Source: HTCC2207 sp002685195
GTDB lineage: Bacteria > Pseudomonadota > Gammaproteobacteria > Pseudomonadales > Porticoccaceae
Reading direction: 5' to 3'
DNA length: 64,000 nt
Assembly (NCBI GenBank): GCA_051201675.1
Contig: CP179212.1
Coordinates: forward strand, 372,001 to 436,000
In this document: in pieces, positions 42,280 through 51,370 of the stretch
How positions within the stretch are numbered: position 1 is the first letter of the stretch
Layout: each line of letters begins with the position of its first letter
Position numbers and translations under genes: made by a program
The notes under the pieces: generated by a model
What the model saw: the letters and a program-made list of their open reading frames with translations, nothing else
What the model was told of the DNA's origin: nothing
Databases searched by the model: none

Positions 42280-45200
42280 ATGAAATTTTTAAGACTTATT
42301 GTTGATCACTCCAGAGCAACGCTCGCCATAATGCTCTTAGTACTTGTTGCTGGAGCGGGTTCACGTTTTTCAATGCCAGTGGAGTTGAATCCTAATGTGA
42401 CATTGCCCATCGTTATGATTATGGTAAGGCATGACGGCATCTCCCCAGAGGACGGTGCCCGGCTTTTGGCGAGACCGATAGAAAAAGAATTAAAAACACT
42501 CGACGGACTTGAGGAAACTCAAGCCACTGCCCGTGAGGGGCTCGTTGTCATTACAGTTGAATTTGAAGTAGGAGACAACATAAAGCAAGCAGTCGCTGAT
42601 GTACGTGAAGCAGTTGATAGAGCCAAAGCTGAATTCCCCCAGGAGACTAAAGAGCCCATCGTTAATGAACTCAGCCCAAGCCCTGAGCCAGCGATAGTTA
42701 TTACATTCTCAGGAGACAAAGTCTCTGAACGAGAGCTTTTCAGAGCGGCAAAGTTTTATCAACGTCAATTAGAGATGCTTCCAGACGTGCTTACAGCGGA
42801 TATTTCTGGCCATCGTGACGAGGTTGTTGATGTCGTTTTGGATCCCTCGCGACTCGAACAGTACGGTTTAAGCATCGATGAAATAGTCTACGCAGTGAGG
42901 GTCAACAATCTTTTGATCCCAGCTGGAGAGATGGATGCGGCGCAGGGCCGCTTTGGTATAAAAGTACCTGCCTTGATCGAAACGACTGACGATATCAGAT
43001 CCTTACCAATACGCAATAATGCAGAGGGATCAGTCTCTCTGGGCGATGTGGCTGATGTGCGTCGAACTTTCAAGGATCCTTCGGGCTATAGTCTTATTAA
43101 CGGTAAAAAGACGATTGCGATCGACGTGCGCAAACGTCTTACTGCCAACCTAATTAGAACGGTTGATGCATCTAGAGAAACCGTGGCTCTATCTAGAGAT
43201 CAGTTTTCCATGGATATGGATATAGGCTACACCTTTGATAGTTCAGAGATGACTAATCAAATGGTTAATGAGTTGCAAGGTAATATTATCACTGCCATGT
43301 GTTTGGTACTTATTTTAGTGGTGGCAACTTTGGGTGTTAAATCCGGATTATTAGTAGGCTTTGGCATCCCATTTTGCCTTCTCGGAGCGCTTATTATCGT
43401 TAATGTTCTGGGTCACAGTTTTAATTTCATGGTGATGTTTGGGCTTCTACTCTCTCTGGGTATGCTTATTGATGGTGCTATTGTTGTCGTAGAGTTTTCA
43501 AGTACTAAAGGGGCCGAGGGTTTATCAACTCGTGAGGCGTATATAACCGCAGTTCAGCGTATGGCAATCCCTGTTATTGCGTCCACCGGGACTACCTTAG
43601 CTGCATTCCTACCGTTGCTCTTTTGGCCAGGAGTCTCCGGTGAGTTCATGTCTTACTTACCCATTACTGTGTTTGCAGTATTAGCATGGTCCCTTGCCTA
43701 CGCGCTTATCTTTGCGCCGACATTAGGGATTGTGATGGCTCGTCGCCGAGGTAAAAAGAAGAAACTACCTGAAGATCACCAATCCGAAGAATCTGCAAAG
43801 ACCATGTTCCAACCGCTACAGGACTTCTATCTTAAACTGCTAACCCCAGTGATTAGATCACCCGCCAAGGCTGCTTTGGGTTCCATCGGAATGATTATTG
43901 GTGTTTTCTTTTTATACGGAAACTTTAATGCTGGGCAAGAATTTTTTACAGCTATCGAGAGTCAATATGGCACAGTCGAAGTGCGTGCTCAGGGGAATCT
44001 TTCCATTGAGGAACAACAGAAAATAACACTTGAAGTCTCAAATATTGTTAGCGAAATAGAGGGTGTGAATCAGTTATATGCCTACAGCAATGGTGCCAGT
44101 TTCGTTACCTTCGGCACTGATGTTAGTCGAGACCAAATAAGTACGCTGTTAGTGGAATTATATCCTAGAGAGGAAAGAGAGAGAGGAAGCGACCTTATAT
44201 TTGCTGAAATTCGAGAGCGCACAAAATCTTTGCCGGGAGTTTATGTGACCGGTAAGGAAGTAGAAACAGGCCCTCCCACCGGGAAAAATATTCAGATTCA
44301 GCTCTCATCACCGGATCGACAAGCGATGTATCGAAAAACCGTAGAGCTAAGGCAGTGGATAGCAGAAAACGTTGAGGGTGTCAGGGATCTCCAAGATACC
44401 CTGCCATTGGCGGGTATTCAGTGGGAGATTGATGTAGATCGATCGAGAGCCGCTATGTTAGGAGTCAATGTTGCGGATGTTGGCAACATGGTCCAAATGG
44501 TGACAGGCGGCGTGATGATAGGGGAATTTAGACCCGATGATGCGGATGAAGAAATTGAAATGAGGTTACGCTTCCCTGAACAGGACCGTCAGTTAACATC
44601 TATTGACGATTTAAGGGTCAATACACCCAATGGGCCAGTACCGATAAGCAGTTTTAGTGAAAGGGTACCCAAGCCTCGAGTTGATACCATACAAAGAATT
44701 GATAGAGAGGAAACAGTATTTATTCTCGCAAATTCTGAGGTTGGTTATCTTGCAGATGACCAAACTCGACAGATTGATCAATGGATAAAGCAGCAAGACC
44801 CCGAATCACCCGTTAAAATTCGTTTCCGCGGGGCTAATCAAGAGCAGGCAAAAGCAGCTGAGTTTTTATCCACCGCATTTTCTTTGGCAATGTCGGTCAT
44901 GCTGATTATGTTGGTCATGCAGTTTAATAGCTTTTATCAAGCTGCCTTGATTTTGTTTTCTGTGGTGATGTCCACCGCCGGAGTGCTCCTTGGTTTACTT
45001 ATAGCCCAGGCAACATTTAGTACAGTTTTGACGGGTGTTGGCATAGTTGCCCTAGCCGGAATTGTGGTCAATAACAACATTGTATTAATTGATACATACA
45101 ACTATTTGAGACGTCATAATCGGTTATTAACTGCTTCCGAAGCAGTTTACTCGGCAGCAAAATCCCGTTTTCGGCCAGTCATGTTGACAACAATTACAAC

Positions 45201-45444
45201 AATTGTCGGTTTGCTTCCCTTGGCCAATGGTTTAAGTATTGATCTAGTGAATCGTAGTTTCACTATAGGTGGGATGGTAGCCTCTTGGTGGCAGCCTCTG
45301 GCCAGTGCAATTGTCAATGGGTTAGTGGTGTCTACTATACTTACCCTCCTGTTGACGCCAGCCATGTTGCTACTGCCTGAAATTATTTCTAAACGTCTCG
45401 GTATGCGTGTCGCAGATCATCAGTTTGAAGATGATGTTGTATAG
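42280..45444 (+). CDS. RND efflux permease (HAE1-like)
   Basis: This 1054-residue inner-membrane transporter has the RND layout: two repeats of six helices with two large periplasmic loops. Signatures are PVELNPNVTLPIVMI near the start, LEETQATAREGLVVITVEF, VMFGLLLSLGMLIDGAIVVVE in helix 4 and VALAGIVVNNNIVLIDTYN in helix 10. In AcrB helix 4 carries D407-D408; here it is D398-G399. The helix 10 lysine of AcrB (K940) is in an asparagine-rich VNNN segment. It therefore belongs to a subgroup other than AcrB/MexB. The substrate is unknown. It is cotranscribed with the adaptor. Confidence 0.9.
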   Translation: MKFLRLIVDHSRATLAIMLLVLVAGAGSRFSMPVELNPNVTLPIVMIMVRHDGISPEDGARLLARPIEKELKTLDGLEETQATAREGLVVITVEFEVGDNIKQAVADVREAVDRAKAEFPQETKEPIVNELSPSPEPAIVITFSGDKVSERELFRAAKFYQRQLEMLPDVLTADISGHRDEVVDVVLDPSRLEQYGLSIDEIVYAVRVNNLLIPAGEMDAAQGRFGIKVPALIETTDDIRSLPIRNNAEGSVSLGDVADVRRTFKDPSGYSLINGKKTIAIDVRKRLTANLIRTVDASRETVALSRDQFSMDMDIGYTFDSSEMTNQMVNELQGNIITAMCLVLILVVATLGVKSGLLVGFGIPFCLLGALIIVNVLGHSFNFMVMFGLLLSLGMLIDGAIVVVEFSSTKGAEGLSTREAYITAVQRMAIPVIASTGTTLAAFLPLLFWPGVSGEFMSYLPITVFAVLAWSLAYALIFAPTLGIVMARRRGKKKKLPEDHQSEESAKTMFQPLQDFYLKLLTPVIRSPAKAALGSIGMIIGVFFLYGNFNAGQEFFTAIESQYGTVEVRAQGNLSIEEQQKITLEVSNIVSEIEGVNQLYAYSNGASFVTFGTDVSRDQISTLLVELYPREERERGSDLIFAEIRERTKSLPGVYVTGKEVETGPPTGKNIQIQLSSPDRQAMYRKTVELRQWIAENVEGVRDLQDTLPLAGIQWEIDVDRSRAAMLGVNVADVGNMVQMVTGGVMIGEFRPDDADEEIEMRLRFPEQDRQLTSIDDLRVNTPNGPVPISSFSERVPKPRVDTIQRIDREETVFILANSEVGYLADDQTRQIDQWIKQQDPESPVKIRFRGANQEQAKAAEFLSTAFSLAMSVMLIMLVMQFNSFYQAALILFSVVMSTAGVLLGLLIAQATFSTVLTGVGIVALAGIVVNNNIVLIDTYNYLRRHNRLLTASEAVYSAAKSRFRPVMLTTITTIVGLLPLANGLSIDLVNRSFTIGGMVASWWQPLASAIVNGLVVSTILTLLLTPAMLLLPEIISKRLGMRVADHQFEDDVV

Positions 45445-45466
45445 AGAGACAGCAAAAGGTATTTGA

Positions 45467-46528
45467 TTGAGAAAAATCATTCACTGTGATTGTGACTGTT
45501 TTTATGCCGCTGTAGAAATGCGTGACGATCCATCTCTACGACTGTTACCTATCGCTATCGGAGGGAAGGCTGATCGTAGGGGGGTGGTTGCTACCTGCAA
45601 CTACAATGCTCGCGAGTTTGGAATTCGATCGGCGATGCCAACAGCGCATGCCCTCCGACTCTGTCCCGATTTAGTCGTTATCCCCGGTACTATGGCTAAA
45701 TATAGGGAGGCTGCGCATCATATTCGTCAAATTTTCTATCGTTATACCGACAAAGTTGAACCACTTTCACTAGATGAAGCCTTTTTGGATGTTACTGACT
45801 GTGAAGAGTGTCAGGGTAGTGCCACACTCATCGCTCAGCAAATTCGAGAGGTGATCGCTCAGGAGGTTGGAGTTACTGCCTCTGCAGGAGTAGCGCCTAA
45901 CAAGTTTTTGGCTAAGGTAGCGAGTGATTTAAACAAGCCGGATGGACAATATGTGATTACGCCTAAAGGTGTTGATGAATTTGTTAAAAGCCTTGAGGTG
46001 AAGCGTATATTTGGAGTCGGTAAGGTCACAAACGAAAAATTGAATCGTCTAGGGATAAAAACCTGTGGCGACCTACAAGAACGAACACTCATTGAGCTGG
46101 TCGACAAGTTTGGTACCTTCGGTAAGCGTTTGCATGATCTGAGTTTTGGTATCGACAATCGTCCTGTCAATTCAGACAGTCGACGAAAGTCTTTGAGTGT
46201 AGAGCATACTTACTCCGATGATCTGCAAGATCAGTTAGCCTGTGAAAACAAACTATCAGGGTTATTGATGGAGCTACGCAGCCGTTTGCGTCGTGTTGAT
46301 GAGGATTACTTGGTGACTAAACAGTTTATTAAAGTGAAGTTTAATGATTTTACTAGCACCACAGTTGAGCGCCAGATGAGTAAGGGCCTCCCTCTAGAGA
46401 GCTTCCAAAGACTGCTCGAAGAGGCTTGGATGCGGGGAATGAAGCCCGTGAGGCTACTTGGCCTTGGTGTTCGTTTTGTTGATACAAGACAGCAAGAATT
46501 GGCTCTGCAGCTAGATTTCTTCGATTAA
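45467..46528 (+). CDS. dinB: DNA polymerase IV (Y-family)
   Basis: DinB is an error-prone translesion polymerase. Catalytic residues are D8 in HCDCDCFYAAVE (usually DMDCFYA, here with cysteine) and D103-E104 in LSLDEAFLDVT. GVSAGVAPNKFLAKVAS-type sequence (VTASAGVAPNKFLAKVASDL) and the HhH region FGVGKVTNEKLNRLGIKTCG follow, with the little-finger domain from about 230. Length is 353. The start is TTG. No LexA-type box (CTGT-N8-ACAG) is seen upstream. Confidence 0.95.
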   Translation: MRKIIHCDCDCFYAAVEMRDDPSLRLLPIAIGGKADRRGVVATCNYNAREFGIRSAMPTAHALRLCPDLVVIPGTMAKYREAAHHIRQIFYRYTDKVEPLSLDEAFLDVTDCEECQGSATLIAQQIREVIAQEVGVTASAGVAPNKFLAKVASDLNKPDGQYVITPKGVDEFVKSLEVKRIFGVGKVTNEKLNRLGIKTCGDLQERTLIELVDKFGTFGKRLHDLSFGIDNRPVNSDSRRKSLSVEHTYSDDLQDQLACENKLSGLLMELRSRLRRVDEDYLVTKQFIKVKFNDFTSTTVERQMSKGLPLESFQRLLEEAWMRGMKPVRLLGLGVRFVDTRQQELALQLDFFD

Positions 46529-46621
46529 GCGTCATGACGTAATTGATTTTTGAGAGTAATCATTTGAAACAGTATAGGGTTTTGGTAGACTAGTTGATTA
46601 CCCCATTATTAAAGTTTAACT

Positions 46622-46945
46622 GTGACGAATCATTCAAGTAAAAACTTTATCCGCAACGAACTACGTCGCAAGACGGAGGAATTCCTCTCTCGTGGGGGTG
46701 AAATAAAGCAGCACACTGCAGGAGAAACCGGGGAGCCTCTAGATAAGCCGCGAGGGCGAGCGGTATTTGTTAGCGGAGAGCCGAGAAAAACCAGAACTTA
46801 CATTAATGATGTCGTTACTGCATTAGATAACCGCAAAAAAAAATCAGCTATCTCAAAATCGACTAAGCCCAAAAAGCGCCCAAAAAAGAAAATAGTTTAC
46901 GATGACTTTGGTGAGCCAATACGTGAAATTTGGTCTGATGACTGA
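46622..46945 (+). CDS. Small basic protein with a SutA-like motif
   Basis: A 107-residue, highly charged protein with GTG start. The N-terminal part contains RKTEEFLSRGGEIKQH, close to the EEFLSRGG motif of SutA, a small RNA-polymerase-binding regulator of slow-growing Pseudomonas. The middle (KPRGRAVFVSGEPRKTRTYI) and a Lys-rich stretch (about 75-92, KKRPKKKIVYDDFGEPIREI) are otherwise unfamiliar. It appears largely disordered. The resemblance to SutA is by motif only, so function is uncertain. It stands between dinB and the convergent lipA. Confidence 0.6.
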   Translation: MTNHSSKNFIRNELRRKTEEFLSRGGEIKQHTAGETGEPLDKPRGRAVFVSGEPRKTRTYINDVVTALDNRKKKSAISKSTKPKKRPKKKIVYDDFGEPIREIWSDD

Positions 46946-46948
46946 AAA

Positions 46949-46972
46949 TAGAGAACGGCTCTAATAGTTTTT
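46949..46972 (+). terminator. Weak hairpin with T-run after the SutA-like gene
   Basis: TAGAG (46949-46953) pairs with CTCTA (46959-46963) around AACGG, followed four bases later by TTTTT. The stem is only five pairs, so this is a low-confidence terminator for the plus-strand gene. Confidence 0.3.
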
Positions 46973-46988
46973 CTGAGGTGTGGCTGGC

Positions 46989-48077
46989 CTACCTTGCAGA
47001 ATCCATTTGTGTAACATCTTCCCCGCGCTCTTGCCTGTCGGCATGATAGCTGGAGCGAACCAGAGGGCCACAGGCTGCTTGTTTGAAGCCAATACTGTTT
47101 GCATATTCTGTGTACTGAGCAAACTCATCGGGGTGAACAAACCTATCTACAGCTAAATGGTTGGCAGAGGGCTGTAAATACTGGCCTACGGTCAGCATGT
47201 CCACATCGTGCTCTCGAAGGTCATCAAGAGTTCTAAGTAATTCATCTTTATCTTCACCCAGGCCTACCATTAGTCCAGATTTTGTTTGAATACTGGGGTT
47301 TCGTGCTTTGTACTCTTTAAGGAGCTTAAGAGACCATGCATAGTTGGCTCCGGGTCTTGCTTCCCGATATAAACGAGACACAGTCTCTAAATTGTGATTA
47401 AAAACGTGTGGGGGCGTCTCGCTAAGTATATCTAGCGCTGGAGCCATTCGCCCACGAAAATCAGGTACTAGAATTTCTACTTTAAGATCGGGAGATAAAA
47501 CTTTAGCTTCTCTAATACAGTCAGCAAAGTGCTGAGCGCCACCATCACGAAGATCATCTCTATCAACAGAAGTAATGACCACATACTTTAACTTCATCTC
47601 ATGAATAGCCAAGGCTAAATTTTTTGGTTCATCCACATCTAGCTTATTAGGTTTGCCATGCCCAACATCACAGAACGGACATCGACGAGTACAAATCTCT
47701 CCCATAATCATAAATGTAGCTGTACCCCCACTGAAACATTCATGAAGATTCGGGCAGGCTGCTTCTTCGCAGACAGTTGCCATGTTGTGTCGGCGTAAGA
47801 TACTTTTAATCTCTTGTACTTTTGGAGAGGCAGAAAGACGTATTCTCATCCATTCAGGTTTGCGAACTATCTCAGTGGTAGGAATTACCTTCACGGGAAT
47901 TCTCTCCACCTTGTCAGCACTGCGAAGCTTCTCACCAGTCTGAAGGCGCCTAGTTCGTTTTGGCGGCGCTTTTAATCCTAGATCATTAAATGTTGAGCTG
48001 GACTCAGTTTCACTGGAGTTAGGTAACTCTGAGCCCTTTTTTAGATCGTCAGTGTTAGGAGGTATTGGGTTTGTCAC
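46989..48077 (-). CDS. lipA: Lipoyl synthase
   Basis: LipA is a radical-SAM enzyme that inserts two sulfurs into octanoyl groups on lipoate-dependent enzymes. The auxiliary cluster cysteines are in CEEAACPNLHEC and the radical-SAM cluster in CTRRCPFCDVG. The C-terminal GPLVRSSYHA carries the serine ligand. At 362 residues it is longer than E. coli LipA (321), because of a low-complexity N-terminal extension of about 35-40 residues (Ser/Glu/Pro-rich). The start is GTG at 48077. It follows lipB by four bases. Confidence 0.96.
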   Translation of the reverse strand: MTNPIPPNTDDLKKGSELPNSSETESSSTFNDLGLKAPPKRTRRLQTGEKLRSADKVERIPVKVIPTTEIVRKPEWMRIRLSASPKVQEIKSILRRHNMATVCEEAACPNLHECFSGGTATFMIMGEICTRRCPFCDVGHGKPNKLDVDEPKNLALAIHEMKLKYVVITSVDRDDLRDGGAQHFADCIREAKVLSPDLKVEILVPDFRGRMAPALDILSETPPHVFNHNLETVSRLYREARPGANYAWSLKLLKEYKARNPSIQTKSGLMVGLGEDKDELLRTLDDLREHDVDMLTVGQYLQPSANHLAVDRFVHPDEFAQYTEYANSIGFKQAACGPLVRSSYHADRQERGEDVTQMDSAR

Positions 48078-48081
48078 TTTA

Positions 48082-48759
48082 CTAGTTAGTCCTTGGGTTT
48101 ATCGATGTTGGAACACTATCTGTCACCAATGCCTCATTATAGCCGAGTCCGTCTGTTAAATGGCCTATTAATTTGGAAGCAACCGTTTCCATGTTGGGCG
48201 CTATCTCCAATAGATCAGCAAGTTGTGTCATGGTCACATCCAGACCACAGGGATTGATGCGATGCCAAGGAGACATATCCATATCAACGTTAAAGTTTAG
48301 CCCGTGATAGCTACGACCTTTCCGAATACGCAAACCTAAAGAGGCAATTTTTTCTCCGCTTTCTATGTACACACCGGGAGCGTCTGAACGCGGAGAAGCC
48401 TTTATATTCCACTCGGCAAGTGTGTTTACTAATGCTTTTTCGATAAGAGAGACCAAATCTCGTACTCCAATCCTTAAACGCTTGAGATCAATCATTAGGT
48501 AAGCGGTGATTTGACCGGGCCCGTGATATGTGACGTGGCCGCCTCGATCACTTTTTACCACAGGAATATCACCGGGTAGGAGAACGTATTCTTCTTTTCC
48601 TGCCTGACCTTGGGTAAAGACCGGATGATGCTCAACTAACCAAATCTCGTCGCTAGATGCTTCGTCTCTTAGATCAGTAAAGCGCTTCATTGACTCAAAT
48701 GTATCTTTATAGTCTTGGATACCCAGGTGGCGTATTAATAAGGGCAACGCAATCGACAT
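48082..48759 (-). CDS. lipB: Octanoyltransferase LipB
   Basis: LipB moves octanoate from acyl carrier protein to lipoyl domains, the step before LipA. Signatures are VEHHPVFTQGQAGKEEYVL, DRGGHVTYHGPGQITAYLMIDL, and IASLGLRIRKGRSYHGLNFNV with the catalytic lysine region. The acyl-bearing cysteine is in HRINPCGLDVT. Length (225) is normal. It lies between ybeD (two bases upstream) and lipA in the conserved dacA-ybeD-lipB-lipA order. Confidence 0.95.
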   Translation of the reverse strand: MSIALPLLIRHLGIQDYKDTFESMKRFTDLRDEASSDEIWLVEHHPVFTQGQAGKEEYVLLPGDIPVVKSDRGGHVTYHGPGQITAYLMIDLKRLRIGVRDLVSLIEKALVNTLAEWNIKASPRSDAPGVYIESGEKIASLGLRIRKGRSYHGLNFNVDMDMSPWHRINPCGLDVTMTQLADLLEIAPNMETVASKLIGHLTDGLGYNEALVTDSVPTSINPRTN

Positions 48760-48761
48760 TG

Positions 48762-49034
48762 TTAAAGTACCATTTTAACTCGTGGGTTAGATTTTAGAGC
48801 TTCAAATATATCAGATAATTGGGAAGTGCCCGTTGCGGTAATAGTGACGGTCATCGACTGCCAACGACCCTTACTACTATCGCGCACTGAAATGTTGCTA
48901 CGATCAAATCCAGGAGCATATTTATCCATCACCAACAAAACATGTTCATGAAAACGACTGTCGGCTTCGCCTAAGACCTTGATAGGATAATCACAGGGAA
49001 ATTCAATTTTAGGAGGCTCTTGTTCAGTTACCAT
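48762..49034 (-). CDS. ybeD: DUF493 protein YbeD
   Basis: This 90-residue protein matches the YbeD/DUF493 family, with an ACT-like fold. IEFPCDYPIKVLGEADSRF near the N-terminus and SVTITATGTSQLSDIFEAL-like sequence (MTVTITATGTSQLSDIFEAL) are characteristic, and it ends in VKMVL as usual. A regulatory role for lipoate or carboxypeptidase genes has been proposed from its constant position between dacA and lipB. The biochemical function is unknown. Confidence 0.9.
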   Translation of the reverse strand: MVTEQEPPKIEFPCDYPIKVLGEADSRFHEHVLLVMDKYAPGFDRSNISVRDSSKGRWQSMTVTITATGTSQLSDIFEALKSNPRVKMVL

Positions 49035-49043
49035 TGATAAGCC

Positions 49044-50219
49044 TCAAGATAGTAACTCGGTGAACAACAGAATAATCCAATCGACTAGTTGAGCAAAAAG
49101 ACCCGATTTAGGAATGTCTTTTTCTGCAACCAAAGGAATATCAATTAGAGTCTCACCGTCTAGCTGAACCTGCAAGTGACCAAGCTCTTGCCCTGAAGAT
49201 ATTGGTGCTTTGATTGTTTCGTTAACCAATATATTAGCTTGAAGATTTTTTTCAGAACCACGAGGGAAGGTTAAAACTACGTCCTCAGTGATTGTAAGAT
49301 TTAAAAACTCTTCCGCTCCGTACCATAATTTAGCATTAGATTTCAGGATCTCACCAGCGGTGTAGACCTTTTTAGTATCAAAATATCTGAAGCCATAGGA
49401 AAGTAAGCGCTGAGACTCTCTAGCTCTAGATTCGTCATTGTTAGCCCCAAGGACGACGGATATTAGACGCATATCTCTGCGTTTAGCTGATGCAACTAAG
49501 CAGTAACCTGCTTCATTTGTTTTCCCTGTCTTTAAACCATCAACGCTCTTATCTCGCCACAAAAGTCGATTGCGGTTGGGTTGGTTAATGTTATTGTGCT
49601 GAAAGTACTTCTTCGCATATATTTCATAATATCGCGGATGGTCTTGAATGATCGCGCGAGCAATGGTGGACAGATCACGAGCAGAGGTAAACATTCCTTC
49701 TGCTGGCAGTCCGGTAGCGTTCATATATTCAGTATTTTCCATACCAAGCATATCGGCTTGTTGGTTCATAAGGTCCGCAAAAGCGGCCTCACCACCGGCC
49801 ACATGCTCCGCCAATGCTATGGCAGCATCATTACCAGATTGGATGATTACTCCATGCATCAAGTCAATAACTGAAACTCTAGTTCTTGGGCTTAAAAACA
49901 TTGTAGAACCGTCGGTCTTTGCCCCTCCGAGTACCCAAGCGTTGTCGCTGATTAGTACCTCATCTTCTTCTTTCAAACGATTTGCGCTAATTTCATTTGA
50001 GACAAGATAGGTCGTCATCATTTTTGCTAAGCTAGCCGGAGGAAGCTGATCATCAGCATTCTTCTCCAAAATGACCTTGCCAGTATTAGCGTCCACTAAA
50101 ATCCATGCTTTAGCTGCAATCTCTGGCTCTGCAGGGCGCATTTTTTGTGCGTAGCTAGGTGTCGCTGTTGCAACAGATAATGAGAGTAATACTGCTAATA
50201 TAAGCCACTTTTTAGCCAT
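49044..50219 (-). CDS. dacA: D-alanyl-D-alanine carboxypeptidase (PBP5/6 type)
   Basis: This low-molecular-weight penicillin-binding protein trims the terminal D-Ala of peptidoglycan stem peptides. It has a signal peptide (about 1-24, ending SYA-Q), the active-site tetrad S63-LAK, SGN (128-130) and K230-TG, then the PBP5 C-terminal beta domain, and an amphipathic membrane-anchoring helix at the end (FAQLVDWIILLFTELL). Length is 391, similar to E. coli DacA (403). In Pseudomonas rlpA precedes it; here mltB does, 128 bases away. Confidence 0.94.
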   Translation of the reverse strand: MAKKWLILAVLLSLSVATATPSYAQKMRPAEPEIAAKAWILVDANTGKVILEKNADDQLPPASLAKMMTTYLVSNEISANRLKEEDEVLISDNAWVLGGAKTDGSTMFLSPRTRVSVIDLMHGVIIQSGNDAAIALAEHVAGGEAAFADLMNQQADMLGMENTEYMNATGLPAEGMFTSARDLSTIARAIIQDHPRYYEIYAKKYFQHNNINQPNRNRLLWRDKSVDGLKTGKTNEAGYCLVASAKRRDMRLISVVLGANNDESRARESQRLLSYGFRYFDTKKVYTAGEILKSNAKLWYGAEEFLNLTITEDVVLTFPRGSEKNLQANILVNETIKAPISSGQELGHLQVQLDGETLIDIPLVAEKDIPKSGLFAQLVDWIILLFTELLS

Positions 50220-50347
50220 AATCTGGATACCAATATTCGTAGGTTTAAAAACAATTAGTTTAGCACTTCAGATACCCCGATGGGCATAGGAATGAAGAAT
50301 TTAAATACATAACCTGAGGTGGGCAAAGTATCTAGCCTTTTAAAATT

Positions 50348-51370
50348 CTATGATGCGCAGCTTTCCGGTTCAGAGCACATTGAATGACGAATCTGCTGAC
50401 TCAATTGAAAGACAGCCATGGCATATTTGACTCTCGGGTTATAACGACCGATCACATAAAAATTATGTAGTCCCAACCAGTATTCATCATCATATTTCGC
50501 TTCTAAGCGGATAGGAAAAGCGGCTGTATCGGCGGGAAAGCGGTCCACTGGAACAAAACCCTGGGCAGTGAGGTCAGCAATGGTTTCCTTTGGACGTTTC
50601 ATCTTATTCAGGGTTTTACTATCTACAGTCCCCTTTATATGAGCTTTGGTGGCCACTGGAGCATCTGTTATCCAGCCATGTTTAGTAAAGTAATTTGCAA
50701 CACTTCCAATCGCATCCGTTGGATTTGTCCAAATATCTGCAAATTCATCGTTATCATAATCTACCGCGAAGTTACGATAGCTATTTGGCATAAATTGTCC
50801 CCAACCCATGGCGCCAGCATAAGATCCTTTTAGAGCCAGAGGATCTTTGTTTTGCTCTCGAGCCAATAGCAACAAATGCTCTAGCTGCACCGTAAAGAAT
50901 TTGCGTCTAGATTCTCTCTTGTCATTTTGGGTGTAATAATCAAATGCTAACGTAGTTAAGGCATCAATTACCCTGTAGCTGCCTACATTGCGACCATAGT
51001 TTGTTTCTACGCCAATAATACTAACGATTATAGCGGGATCTACTCCAAATTCTTTTTCTGCTCGCTCCAAGGTATCCTTGTTTTCCTGCCAAAACTTTTT
51101 CCCTCGAGAAATACGAGTATCTGTAACAAAAATCTTTCGATATTCATGCCACGGCTTTGCTTTTTCTGCAGGCCTACTCATCGCTTTAATAATAGATTCT
51201 TGTCGTTTAGCTTCAGTTAGCCAGCGGACTAGATCTTGGCGTTCGAACTGATGTTCTTTGACCATACTGTCTATAAATGGACCAGCTTGCTCATGGGCTG
51301 AATAATCTGCGGATGTTTTATTAGAGATTAGTAGTACTGTACTGAGAATAATTAAAAATATGTATTTCAA
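50348..51370 (-). CDS. mltB: Lytic murein transglycosylase B
   Basis: MltB cleaves the glycan strands of peptidoglycan, leaving 1,6-anhydromuramic ends. The catalytic glutamate is E122 in SIIGVETNYGRNVGSY. TLAFDYYTQNDKRESRRKFF, GSYAGAMGWGQFMPNSYRNFAVD and NPTDAIGSVANYF are family signatures. The N-terminus (about 1-21) is a signal peptide without an obvious lipobox cysteine, so the protein may be soluble in the periplasm. Length is 340. The start overlaps the rodA stop by four bases. Confidence 0.93.
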   Translation of the reverse strand: MKYIFLIILSTVLLISNKTSADYSAHEQAGPFIDSMVKEHQFERQDLVRWLTEAKRQESIIKAMSRPAEKAKPWHEYRKIFVTDTRISRGKKFWQENKDTLERAEKEFGVDPAIIVSIIGVETNYGRNVGSYRVIDALTTLAFDYYTQNDKRESRRKFFTVQLEHLLLLAREQNKDPLALKGSYAGAMGWGQFMPNSYRNFAVDYDNDEFADIWTNPTDAIGSVANYFTKHGWITDAPVATKAHIKGTVDSKTLNKMKRPKETIADLTAQGFVPVDRFPADTAAFPIRLEAKYDDEYWLGLHNFYVIGRYNPRVKYAMAVFQLSQQIRHSMCSEPESCAS

